This document shows, in pieces, positions 1 to 10,681 of a stretch of DNA of 64,000 nucleotides; positions within the stretch are counted from its first letter, which is position 1, and each line of letters begins with the position of its first letter. This stretch comes from Paramecium sonneborni (taxonomy: Eukaryota > Ciliophora > Oligohymenophorea > Peniculida > Parameciidae), in the NCBI GenBank assembly GCA_905182985.1, contig CAJJDN010000081.1, forward strand, positions 286,006 through 350,005, in the 5' to 3' direction. Both the position numbers and the translations under genes were made by a program. The notes under the pieces were generated by a model that searched no databases, was not told where the DNA came from, and was given only the letters and a program-made list of their open reading frames with translations.

Positions 1-1151
1 TTAGCAAATGCTTTTAAATGTTTTGGTACTGATGATAACATGATACCCATTAATGGAGGTACAATAGCACCACCAAAAAATAATAGAAACCAAACACACA
101 TTGAACCAAACCAAAATGTTTCTGTAAATGGAACTGGAACAGCACTCAAACAGCATATAGCACTGTATAATACACATATATATAATGATTTAGTTCTTTC
201 ATAACCTCCTAGTTTCTAAGCTATTAATCCACCAGTTATACAACCAAATACGGGTGCTGTTATTGAAACTACAGCAAAAACTATATTAACTGTATTTTTA
301 TCTTAATGCATTTCACTTATCATATAATCAGTCATCCAAAATTATATTCCAGTTACTATAAAATACAATATACTTATCACTATTGTACAACACAACCATA
401 ATTTTATAGAATATAATTCTCTCATCATATGCCAATATGATTTATGTGAACCTGCACTTAACATTGATGAACCTAATTCTTCAATATTAACTGATATTTT
501 ATCCAATCTACTTCTTCTTGTTTTTTTTATCTCAAAATCTTTTGTACTTACAAAAAAAATAAAAAATATTGCACATGGAATTAACATAGCAATTTATGCA
601 TAAAATGCTAATTACCAAGTCCATATACTTGAAATTACACTTGATAATACATATCCTACAAATATTCCTAATGGAATCACTCCCTATAATATTGTTAACC
701 ATATTGTCTTTGAATCACCTCCAAAGTTATCTACCCAAACAGGAAAATAAATCATCATTGGTGCCTAAACATTATAATATTATTTTATTTACTTATGCAC
801 ATCCTGTTAAAAATCTACTCAAATAAAACATCCAACTACTCTTATAATGTTGCGGAAACATTAATAAAGAACCCAACATTCCAAAATAACTAATTGTTAC
901 GATTAACTTTGCATTAAAATGTATAAATAGCTTTCCACCAAATAATCCAACTAATGATATACCTGCATAAACTAATGATCCTAAGTATCCCAATTCTTCA
1001 GCACTCAAATTCAAAGATGCTTCTATTTATTAAGTTGCTAAACAATATTATATTAACAAATTTTACCTGCAGGAATTATTCCATGATCTAAATTTATTAG
1101 AACATTTGTACTAAGAATCAGAGAAAATATCCATTTATACTTAATTTCCAT
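1..1151 (-). CDS. MFS transporter, Spinster-like (3' end missing)
   Basis: Multi-pass membrane carrier of the major facilitator superfamily; the substrate cannot be told from sequence. It reads leftward from ATG at 1149-1151 and runs off the window, so the C-terminus is absent. The first exon gives MEIKYKWIFSLILSTN; a 29-nt intron follows PA and a 28-nt intron follows a segment ending FLTGCAQ. Hydrophobic helices alternate with short loops, and an MFS-type glycine-rich helix (LVGLFGGK) lies near residue 60. A conserved helix-rich C-terminal half is visible down to the edge. Family placement is firm. The Spinster-like label rests on the N-terminal pattern LxHGIIPA and is tentative. TAG/TAA codons read as Gln. 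Confidence 0.8.
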
Positions 1152-1850
1152 TATTATTATTAACTAAAATTCAAATCACGTTATGAATTTCATTAAATCA
1201 TTCTATGTCAATTATATAACCTCTAAATTTCTATACTATAATACCTTTCATAATATTATTAATATTTTATCTTCAAATATATAAAAATAGTTAAGAATTT
1301 TTCAAATCATTTTATAATTAAATCATTTTATATTTTAAAATAAATAATATTATTAAAAACAACAATTCTTTTATATAATGCTTAATCAAAATCTCATTAA
1401 ATTTTATTCCAAACACCTCAAACTTTTTAATCAATTCAACTTTGAATATCAAATAAACCTTACTTGCATTACCAATCTGAGCTAATCATATAATGAATAT
1501 TCGAATTTCTAATTCTTATCTAAAGTTTATAGGATGTAACAATTCTTTCTTTAATTTTATTTATATAAAATTATATTGCCTTAAATAACATCAAATTAAC
1601 ATTTAAAGAATAAAATAATAAGTTCTTTTAAGTAATTGCTGAATTGTTTCATATTATTAAATGAAATTCTTTTCAGAATTCAATATAAATTAAATAAGTT
1701 ATTGATTAGAATTATATCAATAAATAATTTAAAAAAGCTCAATCAATCATTTGTAAATTAAGTTTTAAATGCTTATAGAATGAAAACATACGAACAAATT
1801 ATAAAAAATTAGTATTTAGAAGAATTTAGTATTAATATTATTAATTTAAA
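1152..1850. other. AT-rich intergenic stretch, nothing recognised
   Basis: About 700 bases between two divergent genes (MFS transporter leftward, LRR protein rightward). No frame gives convincing protein and no RNA gene was seen. It presumably holds both promoters. Confidence 0.5.
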
Positions 1851-2868
1851 ATGGGAGATAAAAAGAAAAAGGGAGATCAAGTAGAAGATTTCTCAACAGA
1901 ATAATTAAATAAATTATATAGGAAGAGATGCGAAATAAATGGAGTTCCTCTTTGCAAAATTTTGAAAGAAAGATTAGAAGCAGTTTGTTCAGAAGGAGAA
2001 CACTTATAAAATGTAAAACTGTGGGAAGAAATGGGTCCTGTTGGAGTAAGAGGAATGATGGAATCATTTACTGAAATAGGCTATAAACATCTAAAACAAT
2101 TAAGATTATGGAGAGTGAAATGTTAAGATGAAGGTGTCCGAACAATATGCATATACATAGATAAAGTTAGATTACTTGAAGTATTAGATCTTTTAGATAA
2201 TTAAATTGGTGTTTTAGGTAATTAATATAGTAATTATAAGGATGTAAATTCTTAGCAGATATACTACATCCAAAATGTGAAAATAAATTAGTAAAACTGA
2301 AATTGGATCATAATCAAATAGGTTCAGAAGGATTAGCTGAACTTGCTAAAGGATTAGCTATGAATAATACTTTGGAAAGTTTAGCATTGAATTATTGTGG
2401 CATAGAAGCAGATGGAGCAAGATATCTTTAGGATATATTAGCAAATGTTAATAGCAAATTATACAAATTAAAGTTATGTGGAAATCGTCTTAAAAATGAA
2501 GGGGCATATGAATTATTTAGAGCATTAGAAATTAATAATACTTTAGAACGAATTAAACTTGCAGACAATTAATTTCATTCTGATCCTAGTGATTAAGCCT
2601 TAATTAATAAAATTCTATCCACTTTTGAATTAAATAAAACACTTGGATATTATGATCTTAAATTTAATTTACTTAGTGATGAAGGTATATATATAAATCA
2701 ATATTATATTCAGATGCTACAAAAATAATTCCATTAATTGAAAAAAATAAATCTATCTTCTTTATTGAAATCTCAGATCAAATTTCAAAACCTCTGACTG
2801 ATAAATTAAAATCACTAACAAAAAAGAGAAAACCAAAAAAGAAGAAGAAAGGTAAGAAGAAGAAATGA
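1851..2868 (+). CDS. Leucine-rich repeat protein (RNase-inhibitor type)
   Basis: Predicted protein of 321 aa after removing two introns (23 nt near 2219 and 29 nt near 2685). It begins MGDKKKKGDQ. From about residue 70 it shows repeating LRR units of the ribonuclease-inhibitor kind (for example LESLALNYCGIEADGARY followed by LYKLKLCGNRLKNEGA). These would form a curved binding surface. It ends in a very basic tail (KKKKGKKKK) before TGA at 2866-2868. Such LRR proteins act as scaffolds, some in axonemal regulatory complexes, but nothing here fixes a partner. Start chosen as the first ATG of the open frame. Confidence 0.75.
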
Positions 2869-3230
2869 ATAATTTATTAAAAAATTAATATGTATCATCT
2901 TAATTTTTTTTATTTCATAAAATATATCTATTTCTAAAGTTTTATATTATAAACGAGCTGCTGAGATCTTCCTTAATTTATAAAAATACTCTCTATAATT
3001 TTAATTTCAACATTTACTTTTTTCTTTCAATATTTTTCATAAGTTATGGTTTCTTCTAATATTTATTTAATTTGGATAAATAAAAGAAAAGTATTTTCTA
3101 TATTATTTACTATTATCCTAGAAACTTAATGATTTATATTCTTAAATAGGTGGTAGAAATAATTTTTAATCATTTTGTTAAGGTAACTTTTTTTTATAAT
3201 ATTTCATAAATAGTATCAATAAACAAAATA
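2869..3230. other. Intergenic, nothing recognised
   Basis: AT-rich spacer between the convergent LRR and OTU genes. No frame or RNA gene is supported. Confidence 0.5.
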
Positions 3231-4237
3231 TCAGATAAATACAGCTTGTTTTTTCAAAGGAGTTTCTGATTGAGGTTATTATTATTATTATTATTATTAT
3301 TATTGTTGCTATTTAGGATATTTTTATTTTTCTGCTTTTTCTATATCTATATTCATACAACATTCTTTATAGGTTTTATTGGAACCACAATTGCATTTTT
3401 TATTCTTTTTCTATTTCAATTAATATTTTTGAAGCTCTGCTTTCCTCATAGCTTCTTTTGCAACTTTTTCTGCTTCTTCTTATTCTTTTAAAGCTTGAAA
3501 ATATTCTCTTTCTTCAGGATCCTCAAATTATTCAAAATCTTCATATTATTCAAAATTATCTTCAACTCCTAAAGGTGCTTATTAGAAAGTATCTAATATT
3601 CCTTCGAAAATATCTAATGGTATAGGTTCAGCTCTTTGATTACTGTCATCTCCTAACATTCTAACAGAACTATAATGTTCAGCAACATTTTCTATTAAAT
3701 GATAGGCTAAATGAAGTGAATCTTTCTATAATTATTATAATCTATAATTTACTTCATTTAATGGTCTTTCATCTGTCATTGATTTTATAATCATAGATGG
3801 TCTTCCTTTCATATGTATAAAAAAATTGACATCTAATGCTTGAGAAAGAGCTTATAATTCTAAATTACCTCCCCATTCACCATCAGAAGACATCTCTTTT
3901 AAATATTAATTAAATGTCATATCATCTTCAATAAAGAGTCCAAAAAATTCTTAATTTTCTTCCATAGTTTAAACTGCTAATCTTCTTAATTATTTATGAT
4001 ATTTTTCATCCCCATGTAAGACATCTGCTATTGATCTAAAAAGACAATTTCCATCTCCTTCTACATCTCTAATCTAAAGTCCTAATTAATTCATCTCATC
4101 TTAAAACTCTTAAAAATGTTTAGCATAACCTTAATAATAATTTATTTATTTTTTATACCTTTGAAGGAACGAGCTTATCCTCTCTGTTTTTTTTATTATT
4201 TTTTTGTTTATCTTTATTATTGCTTCTCTTTCATCAT
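3231..4237 (-). CDS. OTU-family deubiquitinase with SEC-C zinc motif and polyQ
   Basis: Cysteine protease expected to remove ubiquitin from substrates; 325 aa after removing a 29-nt intron near 4150. The N-terminus is very Lys/Gln rich. The OTU core has the catalytic motif GDGNCLFRSI (Asp and Cys) near residue 55 and the late catalytic His region LHLAYHL near residue 165. The middle is acidic. Near residue 280 comes KCNCGSNKTYKECC, a SEC-C zinc-binding motif (C-x-C...CC), as also seen in OTUD3-like proteins. A run of about 14 Gln encoded mostly by TAA precedes the C-terminus. Stop TGA is the complement of 3231-3233. The start is one of two adjacent ATGs, and an upstream extension is possible. 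Confidence 0.85.
3276..3309 (-). repeat. (TAA)n trinucleotide tract coding polyglutamine
   Basis: Roughly a dozen TTA units on the + strand read as TAA = Gln in the OTU gene. A microsatellite that would be stop codons elsewhere makes a polyQ stretch here. Confidence 0.85.
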
Positions 4238-4303
4238 TGACTAATGTTTTTCATATTTTTATTTGTTTTTCTTTTTTTACATAATTCTTTATTAATAAAT
4301 TTA

Positions 4304-4600
4304 ATGACTAAAATTTATTAAGGCACTTTACTTTTTTATAGAAGGATGCTTAAAACTATGATGAAAACATTTAATGGAGATCCAGAAATGTTTCATAGAG
4401 TAAGAATTGAATGCAGAAATAAAATTAAAGAAAATGCTAATGAGACTGATTAAATCAAGATTTAGAATCACATTTTTTTTGGAGAAGAAGCTAGAGAATT
4501 TTTAGAAAATCATTTAATATCAGGAAAATTAATGCCAAATGGAAGATATCGTTTTAAAGCATAACCTTAACATAGTATGAATGATCCTATAAAATAATGA
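4304..4600 (+). CDS. LYR-motif mitochondrial assembly factor, LYRM7/MZM1-like
   Basis: Small intronless gene of 98 aa. The LYR-type signature is FYRRMLKTM near residue 12. It is followed by the family's FNGDPEMFHRVRIECR helix, a N-ETDQIKI segment, and an FLENHLISGKLMPNGRYRF end. That end resembles the NxVQG...YRLR end of LYRM7/MZM1, which stabilises the Rieske iron-sulfur protein before insertion into complex III. LYR proteins bind acyl carrier protein and the HSC20 iron-sulfur chaperone in the mitochondrial matrix. The exact LYR subfamily is inferred. The start ATG at 4304 is needed to include the LYR motif, so a later ATG (4331 or 4343) is unlikely. Confidence 0.7.
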
Positions 4601-4767
4601 ATAATAAACTATTTTATTAATAAATTTAAGAACTTACTCAACTAGAATAACATTTATTTATAGATTTATTATAATTATATTACAATTTTAAAAAATCAAA
4701 GATTATAAAATAAAATAGTTGATGAAAAATTCATTCAAAAATTAAATGAATATAATAATTTATAAAA

Positions 4768-6335
4768 ATGCAACAGTTGAGAAGTAGCCATTTTCAATTA
4801 GGGCAGACTAATCAAAGTAAAATCTTTATAACAATTTATTTAGAAAATCAATTCACATCTATTATGAAAATGAATTATCAAGGAGATTAGACAAATAATC
4901 AAGAATTTGGTGTTGGTGATAAGTTAAATTTAAAAGGAGTTCATTTTTAATTAGGAGAATCCAAACGTAAAATTAATATCATATAATATTATATAGCATC
5001 ATATAATACAATATCTAAAACTGATTATTAAGGTAAATAAATAGGAGAACCTGCGACATTAAATTAAGAAAAAAAAAATGATTTACGAACTAATCATTTT
5101 GTATTAGGTCATCAAAATGTTTAATAAGTTTCTGTAACTAGAGCAACTTATAATGAAAAACCATTACAACCAGGTTTATAAAATGAATAAGATGGTATGA
5201 TAATATTCTAAAAATAAGTTTAAAAAAATAAGATGAGATCACATCATCATAATTTCGCAGAAACAACTCATAAAATGATGTAGACAAATTATAATGAATA
5301 ATATTAACCTTAATAATTTGAAATAAAATAAGATTTGGCTGAAAAAGCAAGATAATTAAGAGTTTCAAATATTTTCTTAGGGAAAGAGGTGTAATAATAT
5401 AAACAAAATTATTAGAAACTACCAATGATAACAGCACAATAAGAATTTCATAATCTAAAAGAAGGAGGACCTTAAGCATCTTATAAACCAGGATTTTAAT
5501 TAACACATGTTAATTTAGGAACAGCTAATCCAGACTATTAAACTATTAATTAAGAATATTTTTAAAGATAAGAAATAACTAAAGTTTCTTTAGCTGAGGA
5601 GAATAAATAAAATTTGAGAGGTAAACAATCAAATTATAATATATAGCATCTCATTTTATCTTAGGAAAAGATAATCAACCTTATTCATCAGAAACTATGG
5701 CTAATTTTAGACGATATTCAGAAGATAAAGTCAAATTTAGTAGTAACACACCAGCTTTATAAGGAAGTCATTTTACAATAGGTGATCCAAAATTCATGAA
5801 TCATAAAACTTAAACTTATTATACAAGTACAATGAAAGCTCCATAATAATTATCAAATTCTCTAGCTCCAAATTAGTAGAAAGATAGAGGTTCCAATTTT
5901 AAAGTTGGAACTGAAAATATATATTATAATTCAGAAATGCAATCTAAGTATATTAAATTTAACTTTATTTTCAAGTTTTAAAAATACATTCGGATAACCT
6001 GCTTAATTATCAGATAAAGTATTGAAAGATTTAAGATCTTCACATTTTGGATTAAATGATAATAGTGGCAAAAATACATTTGTGACAACTAAATAAATGG
6101 AAGCACTTAATTAATTACAAGGATATCCTAATAAATTAGATCCAATTACTAGTGCTAATTTGAAGTATTCTCTATCTTATTATATTATAGATCACATCAT
6201 TTTACATTAGGATAAAATAGAGAAGATTTTATATCATAAACTCATAATATTCATAGACCTTTGGATGGTAAACCAAATGTTTTAAATTTACAGTAAGCTA
6301 ACAATTTAAGAAAAAATCATTTTGAATTGTCATGA
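4768..6335 (+). CDS. Protein of about eleven L-R-x-x-H-F-x-L-G repeats
   Basis: 486 aa after removing four introns (27, 26, 28 and 26 nt). The protein is built from a degenerate motif spaced about 35-50 residues apart: LRSSHFQLG, LKGVHFQLG, LRTNHFVLG, LRVSNIFLG, LRASHFILG, LQGSHFTIG, RGSNFKVG, LRSSHFGLN, LKSHHFTLG and a last LRKNHFELS just before the stop. Linkers carry T-x-x-x-Y patterns. Intron removal restores two copies (LRASHFILG and LKSHHFTLG), which supports the gene model. No family name is certain. Regularly spaced short motifs are typical of proteins lining microtubule or axonemal lattices, so a ciliary structural role is a guess. It ends 27 bp from the convergent coiled-coil gene. 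Confidence 0.75.
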
Positions 6336-6362
6336 TATAATTATTTAAATTCGAATATATAT

Positions 6363-6817
6363 TCATTTATTAACAGGTTTTGGTGTAAGTTATTATAATG
6401 TCTAATCAAAATGCACTCTTAATTTTTCTAGAGCATCATTTGTTTATAAAGCAAATTTCTCTTAAAATTTTTTCTATTCTTTCAAAATTCTATCTTCTTA
6501 TTTCTATATTTTGGCTCTCTTTAATTAATCTTATGAATCTTATGCTAATTTTCTTTAATTTAATAATTCCTTTTCTAACAAAATAATTCTTTTTTGATGA
6601 ACTTCTAAATCTGCTAATAATTCAGTTATTGTTTATTTCTAAAATTTATATCTTTTATTACATTATGAAAGTTCTCCTTTTTTAATTTTCGAACTTGTTC
6701 ATCTGTTTCTATTAAATCATTACGATATTTCATAGCTTTCTTTTTCTAATCTCCATAGTCATCATCAGAACTATATTAATAATCTAATAGTGCTTTAGCG
6801 TGCTTTTCTAAATGCAT
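6363..6817 (-). CDS. Small coiled-coil protein, unknown
   Basis: 143 aa after removal of a 23-nt intron. It begins MHLEKHAKALLDYQYSSDDD, followed by long Lys/Glu/Gln/Leu heptads (for example ELLADLEVHQKRIILLEKEL) across most of the length, so a rod-like coiled coil. Not recognised. It ends PKPVNK-TGA at 6363-6365, convergent with the repeat-protein gene. Confidence 0.6.
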
Positions 6818-7760
6818 TACAATTATTTTTAATTAAACAATAAAATATAATTATGTTTAAAATATATAAATAATTCAATAATCCATTTATAAATTTCAAT
6901 TTTATTTCTTGTTCTTTTTAGATTTTTTGTTTCTCTTTTCTTATATCTTATTTCTCACATTCTCAAAATAATTATATTTCTCTCACTTTTCTTTATCAAC
7001 TTTATATGTTGTATACTAAAGTTTCTTTTGCCTTTACCTTCTAACCTTTTTTAATATCTACTTTATTATTATTATTTTTTATTAGGCTTATTAAAATTAT
7101 TAATATTAAGTTTTTTCTTGGCATTATTGTTTGAGCAGATTCTCTACTTTATTTTTTTTTCATTTTATTGCTATTCTTCTTTTTTTTTCTTGAGTTCTTT
7201 CTTATTTAATATCAACTAATTAAGTTAATCCTAATTCATTCAAAAAAAGTATCTAAAATATCTGTATATTTTTTTTGGTTATTTCTCTTTTTCTTTCTAA
7301 TATTTTTTATTTTAATCTTCCATATTTACAACTAAATATTGATGCTTATTATATTTTTGTTCTCTTTTTTATATACAATTATTCTTTTAATTCATTCCTA
7401 TTATCACTATTTATACATTTATACAGCTAACCTAAGAGAATGTTTTTCCTAAAATATTTATGCAATTAGTTTTTATCTTCTTGTTTTTAAAACTAATTAC
7501 TACTCTTTTTTATATATACTGCTTATTTCTATCACAATTCCTTTCTTTTAATCCAATCTGATTTATTGATAATGATCAGATTTTTTCATTTATTTTTTAA
7601 TTTCTTTATTTATTTTGATGGTTAAATAGCTTGCTTTTTCTCTTAATCTGGAATCTCTTCAACTTTAGCTTAATCTTATTTCATCTTTTATTTGGCACAA
7701 TCATTTTTTTCACCTTTCATCTACATTTTTAGTCATATCAGTTTACTTATGTCTATTCTT
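6818..7760 (-). pseudogene. Degraded Lys/Gln-rich coding relic (tentative)
   Basis: The minus strand shows coding-like fragments in changing frames. One fragment reads FLNELGLTQLVDIKQERTQ near 7200, preceded by a T/A homopolymer where the frame slips. Another near 6950 reads YKVDKEK-TGA-EKYNYFENV with an in-frame TGA. No single intron model joins them. A decayed gene, or a gene with sequence errors, is the best reading; plain AT-rich chance translation cannot be excluded. The part from 7761 to 8231 shows nothing. Confidence 0.3.
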
Positions 7761-8231
7761 AAACATTATATCATTAAAAAATTATTCAAAATCTTACTCT
7801 ATTATTTTATCGGCTTGCTTTTTCTTATTTTGCACCCATATTAATATAAAATTTTAATCAATTGTTTTCTATCCTTTAGAACATCAAATATAAATTATTT
7901 ACAATAATTAGGAAATAAACCCTTATTATATTAGTAAACTGTAAAATAGATTAATTATTCTCATCAAATAATTAGAGTAAAAAATTACTTAATTTTTTTG
8001 ACTAGTGAGAATAAAAAACAAATAAATTATTGTCAAATACCAATCAAATCAAATTTAGATTATAAAATCATAGTAAAAATAATCTTGAAATCTTTAGATT
8101 GATATTTTATTTTTTATAAATATTTTTGTTTATAATATTTTAATTCTTATAAAATGAGGTCAATGTCTAAATTCCTCTTCATAAATGATCAATCCTATTT
8201 TTATAGTAATAAGACTTCAAAATACTATTAG

Positions 8232-8302
8232 GCACTGTTAGTATAAGGGTAGTATTCAAGGTTGCCATCCTTGTGACACGAGTTCGAGTCTCGTACAGCG
8301 CA
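8232..8302 (+). tRNA. tRNA-Gly (GCC)
   Basis: Cloverleaf of 71 nt: acceptor GCACTGT/ACAGCGC with one A-C mismatch, anticodon stem CAAGG/CCTTG with loop TTGCCAT giving anticodon GCC, T stem-loop CGAG-TTCGAGT-CTCG, discriminator A. No intron; CCA is not encoded, as expected in a eukaryote. A run of T follows within 6 bases, fitting RNA polymerase III termination. Confidence 0.93.
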
Positions 8303-9025
8303 AATTTTTTTAATATTTTTATCATTTTAAAATGGAATTTTTTTTACATTAGAATACTATTATTCCTCTTTCATTAATTGTTTTATTTTATTTCATCTTC
8401 TTCAATTACTTCTCACTTATTTCATGAAATATACAAACAACACAAGGCTGTAATAATAATTCAAAATGATTTTTTTTTAATAGTAAAAATTAAAAATATA
8501 CAATATCTTTATAGAATTTCAATATTTTTATGTTAATATAGACTAGAAACAGTGTTCAGATAATAAACTATATCACAGTAAAAATTTAATACTTCCAAAC
8601 AGACAAAGATTTTGAATAATATATTTGAAGTTAAATGTTAATTGAAAACAAAAGAAACAAAATTTTGAAAAAATTATCATAAATGTGCCAAATAGCCTTC
8701 TAGTAAGGTATATGCATATTTTATAAACGCAATTAAATGAATAAATATAGTATTAAAAAAACTCAAAGTAACTAATTTACTTTACAAAATGTTATTTGAA
8801 TTCTAATCAATAGTTGATTGCAGACTAAATAATTTTTATCTTTATCTATAATGATAATAAATATAGTGAAGTATTAAATAAATATTATTAATTATTATAA
8901 TTTTTATAATAATTATTATATATATTATAAAAAGATATTATGCCATAAATATATTACGTATTATAATAATTATTCATATCCTGTGGAAAATATCTTGAAA
9001 TTATTATAATAAAAGATTCAAATTA
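8303..9025. other. AT-rich intergenic stretch
   Basis: About 720 bases with no supported gene. It presumably contains the promoter of the CoA transferase gene. A dense AT block lies at 8880-8935. Confidence 0.5.
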
Positions 9026-10614
9026 ATGTACGTAAAGCCAATATCTTCTCTCACACATGTCGGTAGATACTATGTGCGCATCATAAAGGACTTAAGTGTC
9101 ATTAAACAGATTCAAGCTGGATCTACTGTGCTTGTTGGTGGATTTGGATTGTGTGGTATACCTGAATGCAGCATCAATGCTTTGAAAGAGGTAGGAACAA
9201 AAAATTTGACAGTCGTAAGTAACAACTGTGGAACAACTGATTTGGGATTAGGATTGCTTTTAAATAATGGATAATTAAAGAGAGTCATTGCATCATATGC
9301 AGGAGAGAATCACAACCTGGCCAAGTAATACTTTATTATTAACAATAGATAATACTTTGATGGTACTTTGGAATTGGAATTAGTACCTTAAGGAACATTG
9401 GCAGAGAAATTAAGAGCAGCAGGAGCTGGTATTCCTGCCTTTTATACACATACTGGTACAGATACAGTAGTTGAAAAGGGAGGCATTCCTATCAAATATC
9501 ATAAAGGTGGTGAGAGTGTAGAAATTGCTTCTACTCCAAAACCTGTAAGATTTTGATTATTATAATTAGGTTGAATACTTTAATGGAAAGAAATACATAA
9601 GAGAAGATTCTATTTGGGGAGACTTTGCACTTATTAAAGCTAATATGGCTGACACAAATGGTAATCTTAAGTTTGTAGGAACTGCCAGAAACTTTAATTA
9701 AGATATGGTTAAGGCAGCTAAGGTTGTTATTGCTGAAGTTGATACAATTGTTCCCGTAGGAAGTTTTGGTTTTGATGAGGCCCATATTAATGGAATCTAT
9801 GTTGATTATCTCTATTAAGGAAATAATTACTTAAAGACAGTTGAAAGACTTGTTTATGATTAAAGTGTTTATGATAAACATAAAGGTATAAAAGTGATAA
9901 TAATTTGATAGATATCAAACCTTAAGGGAAATTAAATGCAACAAGAAATAGAATTGCTAAAAGAGCAGCATAAGAATTTAAAGATGGAATGTATGTGAAT
10001 TTGGGTATTGGAATTCCTACTCTTATTCCTGCTTTCCTTGATAAAAGCATGACTATTCATTTTCATACAGAGATTGGAGCTATTGGAGTTGGACCTTATC
10101 CAAAATTAGGTTAAGAATTAGGAGATCTTTCAAATGCAGGAAAAGAATCATGTACTTTAAATCCAGGAGCAACTACTTTTGAAAGCAGTGAATCATTTGG
10201 TATAATCAGAGGAGGACATTTGGATATGACTGTTTTGGGAGCTATGTAAATTACAAAATAAGGTGATATTGCTAATTGGGTCATTCCTGGAAAAATGGTT
10301 AAGGGAATGGGAGGAGCAATGGATTTAGTTGCATCAGGATCTAAAGTACTTGTTGTTATGGAACATACAGCTAAAGGAGAAGTCAAATTTGTTAAAGAAT
10401 TATAATATCCAGCTACAGGAATGAATAAAGTTAGTTAAGTAGTAACAGGTATCTTATTTATCAATCTATTTCATTAGATAAGGCAGTCTTCGTTAAAAGA
10501 GATGGATAATTAGTATTAACTGAAATTGCAAGCGATACTACTCTAGAATGGGTTAGAGCAAACACTGGTTTTGAATTAACTGTTGCAGATGATTTAAAAT
10601 CCTTCTAAGTTTGA
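9026..10614 (+). CDS. OXCT1: Succinyl-CoA:3-ketoacid CoA transferase (SCOT)
   Basis: Mitochondrial enzyme that moves CoA from succinyl-CoA to acetoacetate, letting ketone bodies feed the TCA cycle. 502 aa after introns of 25, 26 and 29 nt, close to the usual about 500-520. The N-terminus ([18 protein letters not shown]) is basic and suits import. The alpha half has the glycine loop [11 protein letters not shown] near residue 35. The beta half has [11 protein letters not shown] and the catalytic glutamate in [13 protein letters not shown] near residue 330, then [13 protein letters not shown] and the late GGAMDLV motif. All key regions are present with no break. The convergent TMCO4-like gene ends 67 bp downstream. 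Confidence 0.95.
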
Positions 10615-10681
10615 TTCAATATTAAATTTATTATTATATTGAAATTCTCAAATTATATTATATCTCATATATTTGAGATAA

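Noticed and set aside
5138..5506. 122-aa minus-strand ORF of Leu/Ile
   Set aside because: Antisense shadow of the repeat-protein gene; hydrophobic run arises from complement of Gln/Asn codons.
10111..10386. 91-aa minus-strand ORF
   Set aside because: Lies antisense to conserved SCOT beta-domain coding sequence.
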